64,000 nucleotides of DNA, from the NCBI GenBank assembly GCA_034678485.1, contig JAXDBU010000125.1, positions 1 to 64,000 on the forward strand, given 5' to 3'. Of this stretch, positions 12,001 through 17,881 are shown in pieces; within the stretch, counting starts at the first letter, position 1, and each line of letters opens with the position of its first letter. Position numbers and translations under genes: made by a program. Source of the stretch: PLanc-01 sp034678485 (GTDB taxonomy: Bacteria; Planctomycetota; Phycisphaerae; Sedimentisphaerales; Anaerobacaceae). The notes beneath the pieces were generated by a model. It did no database searches and was not told the origin of the DNA. It saw nothing but the letters and a program-made list of their open reading frames with translations.

Positions 12001-14213
12001 GCGGCAGACTGACCGAGCCGTTGATCGCCTTCGAGGTGCCCAGCTACGGCGGCGGCGTCTACTGCGCCTCCGACACGGTGGTGACCTTCCGAAGCTGCAA
12101 CTTCGAGAACAACATCGCATCGAACGACAGCGGTAACTTCCGATCCGATCCGTACGCCGGCTACGGCGGCGGCGTCGCGGCCGAGAGCACGGCCAGCGTG
12201 GTCTTTACGGACTGCAACTTCGTGGACAACGAAGCCGACACCGGCGGCGCTCTCTATCTGGGCGATGCGTTCGCGACGATCATCGACACCCGGCTGGCGA
12301 CGAATGCCGCGATTCGCGGCGCCGGCCTGGCCGGTGTGGGCGGCGATGTCGCCATCGCCGGTTGCGAAGTGACGAACAACGCTGCGACCGTCAATGACGG
12401 CGACGTGGCGGGCGAGGGAATCGTGGCCATAGGCGGCGGTATCTACTTCTCTGCCGCGACTGCCACGATCCGGGACTGCAACATCGCCGGGAACGCCTGC
12501 GAAGGGTCCGGCGGCGGCATCTACCTCCGCGGCGAGAACAGCTCGTCGATCATCAACTGTCTGATCCGGGGCAACCTGGCGACGCGCGACGGCGGCGGCA
12601 TCTCGACCAACTGGTATGCTACGCCGATCATTCGCAACTGCACGGTCTATGCCAACAGCTCCGGCGATCCGAACGACGACGAGGTGGGCTTCGGCGGCGG
12701 CCTCTTCTGCGGCTACTACAGCGACGCGAACGTCGTGGACTGCATCTTCTGGGCGAACGGCGCCCGTCTCGGGACCGAGTTGGCGGTCGGGACCGGATTC
12801 GAGCTCGATCCGCAGTGCGGCACGCTCCACGTGTCGCACAGCGACATCTACGCCGGTCCGAACGACATCTTCGTCGATGCCGGTTGCACGCTCGATTACG
12901 GCGAAGGCATCCTTCGCGTGGATCCGCTGTTCGTTGCAGGTCCGCTCGACAACTTCTACCTGAGTTTCACGAGCCCGTGCGTCGACGCCGGCAGCAATTC
13001 GGCCAGCGCCGTGGGGATGTCGCAGTACTCGACGCGAACGGACAGCGATCCCGACATCGGACAGGTGGATATCGGATACCATCACGCGATTCTCGAACCG
13101 TGCAAGTTCTGCGATCTCGTCTACGACGGCATGATCACGTTCGAGGACTTTGCCAGGTTCGCCGCCAAGTGGCTCAGCGAAGGCTGCTCCTCCGCCAACG
13201 GCTGGTGCAGCGGCGTCGACTTCACGTTCGATGCGGCGGTCGATGCCTTCGATCTGGCCTTCTTCGCGGATTGCTGGTTGGTCAAGGATGAGAATCCACC
13301 GCTGCCTGACCCGTCCGAGTGGGAAGTCAAACCCTACATGGTTGACAGCACAGCGGCCGGGATGGTGGCCGTCGAGGCGGTCGATGGCTGGGGTTGGGAT
13401 GTCGAGTACTACTTCGACTGCGTCTACGGCGCCGGACACGACAGCGGCTGGATCACGAGCCGGTCCTATGTGGACAGCGGTCTGGCCAAGGGTGTGCAGT
13501 ACGGTTATCGCGTCAAGGCCCGCGACACGCTGGGCAACGAAACGGAATGGTCGGTAGTGGGAATTGCCGGGACTGCCGATAGCGCAGCGCCGACGCCCGA
13601 GCCGTACATCCAGTCGATTGTTGCCGGGCCCAATGATGTCTACACGGAAATCACGATGACCGCCAGACGCGCGACTGACGACAACGGCGTTCAGTATTAC
13701 TTCGATGCCAATGAGCCGGATGGCGGCCACGACAGCGGCTGGATTGACGATCCGGTCTACACCGACGTGAATCTGGCGCCGGCGACGACGTACTACTATC
13801 GTGTCAAGGCCCGCGACCTCTCGGCCGGGAGGAACGAGACCGAATGGTCCGGCTGGAGTTACGTCCAGACTGCGACTCCGAATGAGCTGGATCCCCCGTT
13901 GCCGGACCCGATGGAATTCGATCCCAACGGGATGCCCGAAGAGATCTATGGCGGTGGCGGCAAGGTGGATTACTACGCTACGATGACAGCCGTTACCGCG
14001 ACCGACGCGAGCGGTGGAATCCGGTATGAATTCGATTGCGACGACGACACCCTCGATAGTGGCTGGATTGACACACCGACCTATACCACCACCGTGCCCA
14101 TGCGGTCCAATCAGAGTCTGTACTTCAAGGTGCGGGCGAAAGATGTGTACGGCAACACGACGGGATGGTCTGAATCTGTGAAGATGAGGATCATCAATGC
14201 TATTGGAAACTGA
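1..14213 (+). CDS. Giant modular surface protein with beta-helix modules, inserted S8 protease and VWA domains (5' end outside window)
   Basis: The frame starting at base 3 is open to the TGA at 14211-14213, giving 4736 residues with no N-terminus, so the gene begins upstream of the window. Five modules share one plan: a glycine-rich right-handed beta-helix of polymorphic repeats (YGGGxY, xxxNCTxxxN); a segment ending DPLFVAG...SPAVDAG...TTR.D...VDxGYHY (choice-of-anchor Q type); an InlB-like divergent beta repeat; and the start of the next helix. Segment ends lie near 1440, 4210, 7965, 10755 and 13090. Module 3 carries an I9-like prodomain and a subtilisin-like S8 protease; module 4 carries a von Willebrand A domain. 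A dockerin-like pair (about 13105-13290) and three Fn3-like repeats (about 13320-14210) close the protein. It is probably secreted or cell-surface and involved in adhesion or polymer binding. No sorting motif is seen at the C-terminus. Confidence 0.9.
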   Translation, partial: VLSPVSLDNFGGGIYYSEGCSVTLTRCTISGNTVHEDDGGGEYYCDNCTTVLTSCTISSNLAGTDSTDPNFADDVRPNGGGQAFGTGCSATIINCTYRGNVTEGDGGGIYFWYECHADIQGTTFTSNDANSVRTSAGGAIYAGGIFQTSSETYYNGGTIRVQDCTFTSNSAAFGGGMYWYGDGADISVTDSAFRTNTAEHGAGLYWSDGAPTISDCVIQGNTATGWAVTTTTEVVDEDDPTSVTTTSETTYDGGTGGGLYCLSSDALIQNCYIFQNTCTGDGGGIYFVEGRPILKNCLLTGNTAFIGGGGIASHWEAAPTITNCTIVANEASDPNDSTRGYGGGLFCSYESQAILINSILWDNSGRYGDQIAIGSKDDDTYLQRPAGVTVKFCDIQGGETGVHVESGRTLNWLVGNLSSDPLFVAPYFLSQIAAGQSQTSPAVDAGDALASQAGLDAYTTRSDAVTDADQVDMGYHYVGEGQYRLTVNIIGGHGTVQPLSGRYYESQVVNLLAIPDPNYRVKEWTGTDDDPSWNDNTNTVTFSGSDITVTVEFEPDVINELLVPTYYATIEDAVAAAAPGGTKIVLAKGTHAVSSPDGIDFEGKTIVITSLDPNDPEVVASTIIDAAGTAREPGRAFYFHSGEDANSLITGVTITNGYVRGERGDDGRFGVIQPDPYDALPTDLYDPPRPRGERGDDGDGDSYGGGILCEDGSSPTFRNCVITNCISTGGHGGTGAEGWTTTPQPDYPTDWTYLPPATADDTDPGEQTTSDGQWGGYGGTGTGNGHGGAAACLGGSCPLFINCTFSGNTAYGGMGGAGGNGGNGSGDESWGGDGGNAVGDGRGGAIYCADGSVPVIRDCQFLNNIARTGVPGLGGAKGSGNGLDAPYGPADAGSDGLTITYGVVTGGAIYYDSQSSADIADSNFVENQAFTAVLATLAGGTYSEIRVDTRGGAIYTVSGCAIDLDGCRFLDHNGGALYVVGRSAVDVNDCLFTGNARQDRTLTDYSGYTPTSSLFTISQGASTDTSTGYEGGAIYLGVGCSPVNLMSSQFFGNVTDDRGGAVRTRSGATVKNCLFGSNEAANIGGGFDAYYENGYPTDRVILTLSFERCLFTGNRAYENADGWGGGVYLKDVNAVFNDCSFVNNRARSGAGLTATGGAVTLARAVVHGNTAIGASSGGDVGGGLLFAETPATITDSTFSENVVQGVDAAGGAICFYGGFIEHAVKNCLFTGNSSNVYGGAISCTAYATPKISYCTFVDNTAQTLGGAVYTDWMSDVSVNNSIFQANDHRSIGSVDSDDKNQIVYCLFHNNPDGDYGLYDSATQETSQVAADSLGTTNLTGDPLFVAGPLGDYYLSQVAAGQTADSAALDKGNVPASEHGLDRYTTRTDNGLDEGSADFGYHYRDATGLPHYTLTASVGDGNGSVAPTSGTYYAGTLVVLTATPVANYTLAQWTGTDDDASTLMENPVMMWSDRTVVVTFAKARVIRVDDSAYRGSIQRAIEDANDGDTVVVPTGTYSPHFMGDIVAPIVIEKAIRLTGENPDDPDCVAATVIWAVQFLVATTSGEATIEGFTIRNSNMEILSCSPTVRNCVFTECQWGMHDAPGNSTPAPDDGDNGTGVYGGAIIIEGGSPTVVGCTFSECSVTGTTGEPGDDNSDGQGFDGGWPGYAYGGAVYCASGSPTFTNCRFVDCYAEGGFGGKGGNGNPANNPPGRGGGFIGSNAEEEEYALETGWDGGWLYGPYMDYWKYSGYGGAVYCEYGSSIRFVDCTFENNYALGGLSGMGGDSFLPEIARMPEQPVDIESFGGALYAGYNSSCELVNCTFIGCWAERQFDPNSVPGGPVIDGTDLIYPDDPYLGYGGAVAFEESSTVRMTNCTITDCNATIGGAIYAADSELGLTDCNLAVNTAYHGGAVYLAEATGTIDSSTFFRNVADYEPNDVYYLFDANLYQVGTMFGNGGAYFGVTSPVQILNSTFRENDASASGGGLYFTGAAEPLLHNSLVTQNKAGRDGGGVSAKWYADPTISNCTITENKVTGALGDDPGYGGGLYVSYNSSATVIDSILWGNFGVDGAQLAIASGNDDGVYMSGVTMSYSDIGPAFDPNDMIDPLTTVAKSGVRAETSTGAAAGGDVLIDSDTINVQLNAKGTAEVIVTLNEPDGRDSIDWNNRDAVTQFQAQLATRRAAVIGAFQSGEFTSRQTYENVASFSGQITRAGLNRLAANPLVRHIEPVRYVKLALRQALALGNAKEIRDTYNGQGISIAIIDSGVDYTHPRLGGTGDAATSSFPNTKVIGGYDFGEGDPDPMPVVEPHGTACAGIAAGDLGTVEDYIGGVAYEAKIYALKIGTDDGNIPSDAALRAWDWCVTHRQDDPQHPIKVMSNSWGMAFAFDDANMADAYSPSMAVIADTATSLGITILAASGNEYFTTGIAWPAAMSNVISVGALYDTTSLVTEYSNSAENLDVLAPGDPVYTLDMVGIPGYAIGDYYPFFGGTSSATPFVAGCVASIQQAALERIGRYLTPAEVRELLVTTGDPVTDTKVAVTKPKVNLGAALTLPSGPAIYIGADCMLNGWLAAETATYPTWDSTLWGADAGVIVADPCFVCGYYLSQTATGQTLQSPAVDVGSDLAEVIGLADRTTRIDGVFDANQVDLGYHYAEAVPVYQLTVTVVPDANGQTHGAVQPAEGSYLEDTELVLKALPDAGYYLEGWYDANDTLLSIRPEFEVVMDSNQVLRVRFRLPKEIVVGSDNANGILEAVNSAANGDTIILSPGVYNGSINLQGKQIRLTSTNPDDPEVVAQTVIDCAGSGRALMFNHGEGPDTVISGITIIDGATLLEPGAAIYIGTGCSPTFINVAISNSYVSFSSGGAVYIGAYSDPTFTNVRIDNCHAYNARLVTDANDATSVPFGSGNAGAVYIHFGSKPTFTDCAFTNCSALGYGGAVYCGPDGLATFTRCDFTANDANDRGGAVYHAANAASRFVGCTFSENATDLLGGAMFYGRECDVDVSDCNFAENIADESGGALYFSDQCGGSIHLSVLTHNDVNDAGGAIYMTGSSIEIADCNVAYNTAHYGGGLYCYNTPGSKILRSSIKHNEVLGVQRQYFLPIDGTSAPMSPTDPNFVYDVNAVVIENVRGGTAAAQGGGIYAYAGPKRISDCQISYNTAATSGGGLYLAAGRSDLRTVWNCLITDNAAGRDGGGISCSWQARARIANCTVGNNNVKRLQGEALGAGLYAGYGSDVVVTDSIVWDNVSNDDGSQIAVAGETSDASTMAVTYSDIEPSLDPNAAAVGLDLVFVIDTTDSMVSSMRYVRDAASKIAEAIDSNVADCRMAVVDFRDFNDTDRAGGVATDYPYRVVEPFTEDIDTIVNAIKSVTAIAGAGGADLAESVYFALTQTADANGLDEWRTGSVARVVLLIGDGVPHNPELIFGYRLSDVIEALSRDASKRVHTLQIGEANDVEAYYRALAGLTDGVAVQAPDANDMTMEIAAVVQGILPLTKAGSSIYVADGSMLSGWNSDTQTWSADVNNINADPYFLAGYYLDQTKAGQSRQSPAVDAGSWVIDPNSSLSTLTTRADGVADSGRVDMGYHYAQGVTLYTLTAQVLPATDGLVHGVVTPAISVVYEGSTDNVIRLEVKPEDGWRVKAWTGTDDDTLTSLVNYVTLTSNRQVTVSLQQRTARVVTVPGDYTTIQGAVTAAEDGDTIQVDPGTYYTGYNEIALLLDKAITVTSRNPDDPCTVADTVISGPGSVGGNTWDRLGIVFASTATRETVLNGFTIENFNGAGTDGTGGDRGNGHPNGYDGAPVHGSAIIVLSGASPVIKNCVIRNNSITAGDGGDGVGATTSQNGGRGGWGGWARGGAIYCAANSNPKFVNCTIEGNTAQGGSGGDGGGAVADGGLANYGGNYTPDVLINVDPDGIGKTTVTEELWKVWEWDYASYVQTLFDSDEVSLDVSNVTLGGGSYTGDYRWYSAYGGGVFLDTGCKVEFDECTVRNNGTLGGMTGQGGATSSGRLTEPLIAFEVPSYGGGVYCASDTVVTFRSCNFENNIASNDSGNFRSDPYAGYGGGVAAESTASVVFTDCNFVDNEADTGGALYLGDAFATIIDTRLATNAAIRGAGLAGVGGDVAIAGCEVTNNAATVNDGDVAGEGIVAIGGGIYFSAATATIRDCNIAGNACEGSGGGIYLRGENSSSIINCLIRGNLATRDGGGISTNWYATPIIRNCTVYANSSGDPNDDEVGFGGGLFCGYYSDANVVDCIFWANGARLGTELAVGTGFELDPQCGTLHVSHSDIYAGPNDIFVDAGCTLDYGEGILRVDPLFVAGPLDNFYLSFTSPCVDAGSNSASAVGMSQYSTRTDSDPDIGQVDIGYHHAILEPCKFCDLVYDGMITFEDFARFAAKWLSEGCSSANGWCSGVDFTFDAAVDAFDLAFFADCWLVKDENPPLPDPSEWEVKPYMVDSTAAGMVAVEAVDGWGWDVEYYFDCVYGAGHDSGWITSRSYVDSGLAKGVQYGYRVKARDTLGNETEWSVVGIAGTADSAAPTPEPYIQSIVAGPNDVYTEITMTARRATDDNGVQYYFDANEPDGGHDSGWIDDPVYTDVNLAPATTYYYRVKARDLSAGRNETEWSGWSYVQTATPNELDPPLPDPMEFDPNGMPEEIYGGGGKVDYYATMTAVTATDASGGIRYEFDCDDDTLDSGWIDTPTYTTTVPMRSNQSLYFKVRAKDVYGNTTGWSESVKMRIINAIGN
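6285..7670 (+). other. Inserted I9-like prodomain plus subtilisin-like S8 protease domain within the giant protein
   Basis: The insert lies between the YSDI strand and the IYIGAD strand of module 3. The catalytic residues are visible: Asp in AIIDSGVDYTHP (codon 6786-6788), His in PHGTACAGIAAG (6924-6926), oxyanion Asn in AASGNEYF (7254-7256) and Ser in GGTSSATPFVAG (7470-7472). The 100 or so residues before it (about 6390-6720) resemble an inhibitor I9 prodomain, ending in NPLVRHIEPVRYV. All four key residues are intact, so an active protease is likely (inference). Confidence 0.88.
9816..10487 (+). other. Inserted von Willebrand factor A domain within the giant protein
   Basis: The insert lies between the YSDI strand and the IYVADG strand of module 4. 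It begins LDLVFVIDTTDSM, a MIDAS-type DxTxS metal site (first Asp at 9873-9875), and continues through a GAGGADLAES segment and LLIGDGVPHN, as expected for a VWA fold that binds a divalent cation and a ligand. It occupies the same position in its module as the protease does in module 3. Confidence 0.85.
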
Positions 14214-14278
14214 TGGCGGGTGATATGATTGCTCCGTCGAGACGCTGAGTCCGGCGGATGAATGAAAGCGCGAAGACA

Positions 14279-14310
14279 AAGCCCCGGGGTCCTCCCCGGG
14301 GCTTCGTTTT
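14279..14310 (+). terminator. Rho-independent terminator of the giant gene
   Basis: A perfect 11-bp stem (AAGCCCCGGGG, 14279-14289, with CCCCGGGGCTT, 14294-14304) and a TCCT loop are followed by CGTTTT. It lies 65 bases after the stop codon. Confidence 0.85.
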
Positions 14311-14397
14311 GCGCTCCATGAGTCCCAAAGGGCGACGGGAACTCTCGCGAATCCGAATGGAAGATCCCCTACCGATTCGGGAAGATTCATACGCCGC

Positions 14398-14757
14398 GAT
14401 TGTCATCCCTTCGGCAAGCTCAGGGCAGGGTCTGAACGGAACGCAGCGGAGTGAAGGACCTGGCTTGTGACCGAGAGACACCTCTTGTCCAATACCCAGA
14501 TCCTCCGGCTACGACTCCTGAGGACACAGGCTCTGTGGGATGCTCCAGGAACCACTGTCATGCTGAACGCAGTGAAGCATCCGGGCCGCGTAGGAGATGT
14601 GACGTCCGGAGTCGAAACGCGTCTTTTTCTCCCGGGCCAGGTCCTTCGCTTCGCTCAGGACGACAAGATGCAGACCCCCAGGCACAAGGATTCTGTGGAA
14701 CGTCAGTGTCCTTGCCGACCCCAGCCGCGAAGCGGCTGAGCGACTCGGGATGACAGG
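14398..14757. repeat. Mosaic of degenerate interspersed palindromic repeats
   Basis: This gene-free stretch contains related inverted-repeat pieces. One unit at about 14556-14665 starts TGTCATGCTGAACGCAGTGA and ends with an imperfect inverse containing CCTTCGCTTCGCTCAGG. Further pieces are at 14398-14466 and 14720-14757 (ending GGGATGACAG). Similar ends are widespread in bacterial genomes as non-coding repeats. Spurious short frames in it read like known repeat translations (for example MLNAVKHPG). I see no gene in 14214-14793. Confidence 0.6.
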
Positions 14758-14793
14758 GACGCGACCTCGCAGGAATCTCCGCTCGAATCCGTA

Positions 14794-16128
14794 TTATGCC
14801 TGCTCGATCCGGCTTCGGATTGCCTGGTAGCCGTAGTGCATCATGAGGTGGTCGAGGATGACCAGGGCCGTGTAGTTCTCAGCGACCGGCCAGATCCTCG
14901 CGACAATGGTCGGGTCGCGTCGTGTGATCGCCGCGAGGGCCTTGTTCTCCAGCGTGTACTTGTCGATCGTCTGCTGCGGCTTGGCGATCGTCGGCGTGGG
15001 CTTGATCGCCAGGCGGACCACGATGGGCTGGCCGGTGGTCAGACCGCCGGTGATGCCGCCGGCGTTGTTCGACTGGAAAGCCACTTTGCCGTTGACCGCG
15101 TGCATTTGATCGTTGTCCTGGTAGCCGGTCATGTCCTTGACTGCAAACCCCGCTCCGACCTCGACGCCCTTAACGGCGCCAATGCCGAGCATCCGGCCGA
15201 GCTCCGCGTCGAGCTTGGAGAAGACCGGCTCGCCCAAGCCGGCCGGGACGCCCATCACGATGACCTCGACGACCCCGCCGGCCGAGTCGCCCATTTGGCA
15301 GATCTGGCCACATGCATCGACCATTGCCTGGGCAGCCTCGATGTCCGGGCAGTTCACGACCGGATGCACCGCGTACCGCTCGCGGATCTCCTCGGGCGAC
15401 ATCCGCGGGGCCTTGTCGCGGATCTCGTCGATCTCTTTCTCCACCTGGGCCAGGACCGCGGCCTTCTCCAGGAACCGCATGTCCATGTGGAGCCGACCCT
15501 TGACGTAGATCTCCTGGTAGAAGGGGTCGAGGTCGTGTCGCATGGTCTTATAGTCATTCGCGTGGCGAAGGGCCGCTTCGTGCGGGAGGTCGGGACAACG
15601 AACGCCTGCGATCTCCTTGGCGTAGGCGAATACGTCGATCCCGCACTTTTTGAGGATCTTCTTGGCCACGCAGCCGGCGGCCACAATGGTCGAGGTGTAC
15701 CGTCCGCTGAAGATGCCTGCGCCGATGGCGTCGTCGTCCGGGCCGTACTTGACGAAACTGGCGTAGGATGCGTGCCCCGGTCGCGGGGTGCGATTCGTAT
15801 CCTGGTACTGTTTGATGTGAATGAAGTGGCGATCCAGGTTCGGGATCAGGATCGTCAGCGGGGTGCCGTTCGTATGGTTCTTGTTGCCTGCGTTCTCGAT
15901 CGTATCGGCGGCGTTGACGCCCGTATAAATGATCGGCAGGTCCGGCTCCTTGCGCGGACTGGACAATTCATCGGCCCCTGGCTTGCGGAGCAGCAGGTCG
16001 CCGTAGATCTCCTGCTCGCTCAGCAGGACCCCCGGCGGGACGCCCTGCAGCACGCTGGTGAGACCTTCCTGATACGAGCCGCCTGCGACGGTGACCTGAA
16101 AACAGCGTCCAAGATGACATCCAAGCAC
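14794..16128 (-). CDS. aroC: Chorismate synthase
   Basis: Catalyses the last step of the shikimate pathway, EPSP to chorismate, using reduced FMN without net redox change. Family signatures are visible: RPGHASYASFVKYG, the AAGCVAKKIL helix, GAVKGVEVGAGF, and FQSNNAGGITGGLTTGQPI. The usual GGRSSARET motif reads GIFSGRYTS, as in the SGR-T subtype known from Firmicutes and others. At 444 residues it is longer than most family members. The start is GTG at 16128, preceded by AGGAG at a good distance. It lies 37 bases after aroA on the same strand, so the two form a shikimate operon transcribed from the aroA promoter. Confidence 0.93.
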   Translation of the reverse strand: MLGCHLGRCFQVTVAGGSYQEGLTSVLQGVPPGVLLSEQEIYGDLLLRKPGADELSSPRKEPDLPIIYTGVNAADTIENAGNKNHTNGTPLTILIPNLDRHFIHIKQYQDTNRTPRPGHASYASFVKYGPDDDAIGAGIFSGRYTSTIVAAGCVAKKILKKCGIDVFAYAKEIAGVRCPDLPHEAALRHANDYKTMRHDLDPFYQEIYVKGRLHMDMRFLEKAAVLAQVEKEIDEIRDKAPRMSPEEIRERYAVHPVVNCPDIEAAQAMVDACGQICQMGDSAGGVVEVIVMGVPAGLGEPVFSKLDAELGRMLGIGAVKGVEVGAGFAVKDMTGYQDNDQMHAVNGKVAFQSNNAGGITGGLTTGQPIVVRLAIKPTPTIAKPQQTIDKYTLENKALAAITRRDPTIVARIWPVAENYTALVILDHLMMHYGYQAIRSRIEQA

Positions 16129-16165
16129 GTTTGACTCTCCTGTGAGAAACTCGTTGTTCTTGCGG

Positions 16166-17446
16166 CTACCCTTTGATGATCATGTTTCCGCCGAGTGCCT
16201 GCATCAAGTTGACGAATTCGGGGAACGTCACTCTGATCGCCTCGGCGGTCTCGATGGCACACGGCTGCTCAAGTCCCATCGCCGCCAAAGAAAGGGCCAT
16301 GACGATCCGATGGTCGCTCCGGCCGTCCAGGCGCGCCGCCCTGAGCTTGCTGTTGTGTACGACCAGCCCGTCGGGCAGTTCTTCGACGTTTGCGCCCATC
16401 TTCGTCAATTCCTCGGCCATACACCTGATCCGGTCGGTCTCCTTGCTGCGGGCCTGGGGCACGTTGACGAGCTTCGTCGTGCCCTCCGCAAAGGTGGCCG
16501 TGACAGCCATGGCCGGCAAAGCGTCCGGTGTGGCGTTCATGTCGATCGTAACGCCCTTGAGCGACGATCCCTTCACGGTGATGCCGGTGGGTCCTGTGAC
16601 GATGTCGGCGCCCATGGCGCGAAGGTAGTCGACGACTGCCTTGTCCGGCTGGCTGTCCGAGAAATCGAGGCCCTGCAGGGTGACTCCGTCGCCAAAGAGG
16701 GCTGCCGCACACAGGAAGAACGTTGCACTGGAGAAGTCCGCCGGCACGGGCAGGTCGTAGGCCTTGTAGCCTTGTCCGCCCCGCACGTGGAACCGTCGGA
16801 GCCCATCGCTCTCGTACTGGATGCCCTGCTTATCGAGCCAGTCGAGCGTCATCTGGACATAACCCGGCTCGTTGAGCAGGGTGACCTCGATGTCCGTGTC
16901 GGCCGGCGCCAAGGGTGTGCACAGGAGCAGGCTCGACAGGTACTGGCTCGTGAAGGCCGCGATCGAGGTCCGCCCGCCCCGAAGGCCGCCGGCGACTCGG
17001 ACGGGGACCTTGCCGTTGTTTTTCAAACTGACGCATTTGGCCCCCAATTCCTCGAGGGACTGCATGAGCGGTGCAATAGGGCGGCTCTGGATCTGCTCGT
17101 CCCCTGTGAAGGTCGTCGTTGTTCCCGGCTGGGCCAGAGCGGCGGAACCCATCGCCACACGGAGCGTTGTGCCCGAGTTGAGGACGTCGATGGTCTCGCT
17201 GGGCGATGTGATTCTCCCGCCCAGGCCGGTCACCTTCCACGCCTTGTCGTTGCGGGTGTCGATCCGTGCGCCAAAGGCGCGATAGCATGAGACCGCCGCT
17301 TCCGCATCGTCCGACCAGAGCGGATTGCGGATGACGCTCTCACCTTGGGCCAGTGAAGCGATGGCGACGGCGCGAATCGTATGAGATTTCGACGCGGGGA
17401 TTGCAACGGTGCCCTGAAGCCGGGATTTGCTGGATACAAGCTGCAT
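16166..17446 (-). CDS. aroA: 3-phosphoshikimate 1-carboxyvinyltransferase (EPSP synthase)
   Basis: Transfers enolpyruvate from PEP to shikimate-3-phosphate, the step before chorismate synthase. At 426 residues it has normal family length. Visible motifs are IPASKSHTIRA near the N-terminus (binding Lys and Ser), LNSGTTLRVAMG, GDEQIQSRPI, and C-terminal GRSDHRIVMALSLAAMG. The ATG at 17446 has AGAGG upstream, and a clear promoter lies at 17485-17514. It is the first gene of the aroA-aroC operon. Confidence 0.95.
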   Translation of the reverse strand: MQLVSSKSRLQGTVAIPASKSHTIRAVAIASLAQGESVIRNPLWSDDAEAAVSCYRAFGARIDTRNDKAWKVTGLGGRITSPSETIDVLNSGTTLRVAMGSAALAQPGTTTTFTGDEQIQSRPIAPLMQSLEELGAKCVSLKNNGKVPVRVAGGLRGGRTSIAAFTSQYLSSLLLCTPLAPADTDIEVTLLNEPGYVQMTLDWLDKQGIQYESDGLRRFHVRGGQGYKAYDLPVPADFSSATFFLCAAALFGDGVTLQGLDFSDSQPDKAVVDYLRAMGADIVTGPTGITVKGSSLKGVTIDMNATPDALPAMAVTATFAEGTTKLVNVPQARSKETDRIRCMAEELTKMGANVEELPDGLVVHNSKLRAARLDGRSDHRIVMALSLAAMGLEQPCAIETAEAIRVTFPEFVNLMQALGGNMIIKG

Positions 17447-17484
17447 TGTGACCTCTCATGAAAGCGCTCAATGGGATAATTCCT

Positions 17485-17514
17485 ATAATACATCGCCGGA
17501 CTCCATCGAGTCAA
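17485..17514 (-). promoter_or_regulatory. Sigma70-type promoter of aroA-aroC
   Basis: On the minus strand, TTGACT (17514-17509), an 18-base spacer and TATTAT (17490-17485) lie about 38 bases before the aroA start codon. Confidence 0.7.
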
Positions 17515-17541
17515 GACTGCCGTTGTCCGTGCCCAGACTGA

Positions 17542-17736
17542 GGGTGCATGACCGCTATTGCGCTCTCCCATGGGGCGACGAGGCATGGGCCGGGCATTGT
17601 CATTCCTGCGCAAGCAGGAATCCAGAAACCGTGGTATGCGACGTGTCCCAGGAAGTGGATTCCCGCTTGCGCGGGAATGACAATCCGGGGTCTCTGTGAA
17701 CCCCTATTACATGCGCGCAGGAACGGTCATGCACCC
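17542..17736. repeat. Nested inverted-repeat element, copy A
   Basis: The outer ends are a perfect 13-base inverted pair, GGGTGCATGACCG (17542-17554) and CGGTCATGCACCC (17724-17736). Inside is a second palindromic element at 17597-17683 that begins TGTCATTCCTGCGCAAGCAG and ends GCTTGCGCGGGAATGACAA, the common bacterial repeat built on inverse GTCATTCC ends. A second copy lies at 57219-57359. It sits between the divergent promoters of aroA and the gene at 17882. No gene is seen in 17447-17881. Confidence 0.75.
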
Positions 17737-17793
17737 CCAGACTGATTGACCTAAGGAACCCGACGCGTCTTTACTGCCCGCCGTCTTCATCTT

Positions 17794-17823
17794 TTGACAG
17801 GAGGAGCATCCGCATGGTAGAAT
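17794..17823 (+). promoter_or_regulatory. Sigma70-type promoter for the Tat-exported pair
   Basis: TTGACA (17794-17799), an 18-base spacer and TAGAAT (17818-17823) lie 58 bases before the ATG at 17882. Confidence 0.65.
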
Positions 17824-17881
17824 AGCCGAGTTACCGGGCTTGCTCCGGGATGTATTGAGGCAATCTGGGCAAGGACGACAC

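Noticed and set aside
6..14390. Very long antisense open frames opposite the giant gene (about 1598, 1376 and 1148 codons)
   Set aside because: They arise from the GGC/GCC-rich, repeat-biased sense codons; translations are Arg/Val/Ala-rich without domains, signals or ribosome sites.
14836..17290. Plus-strand frames opposite aroC and aroA
   Set aside because: Shadow frames of recognised enzymes.
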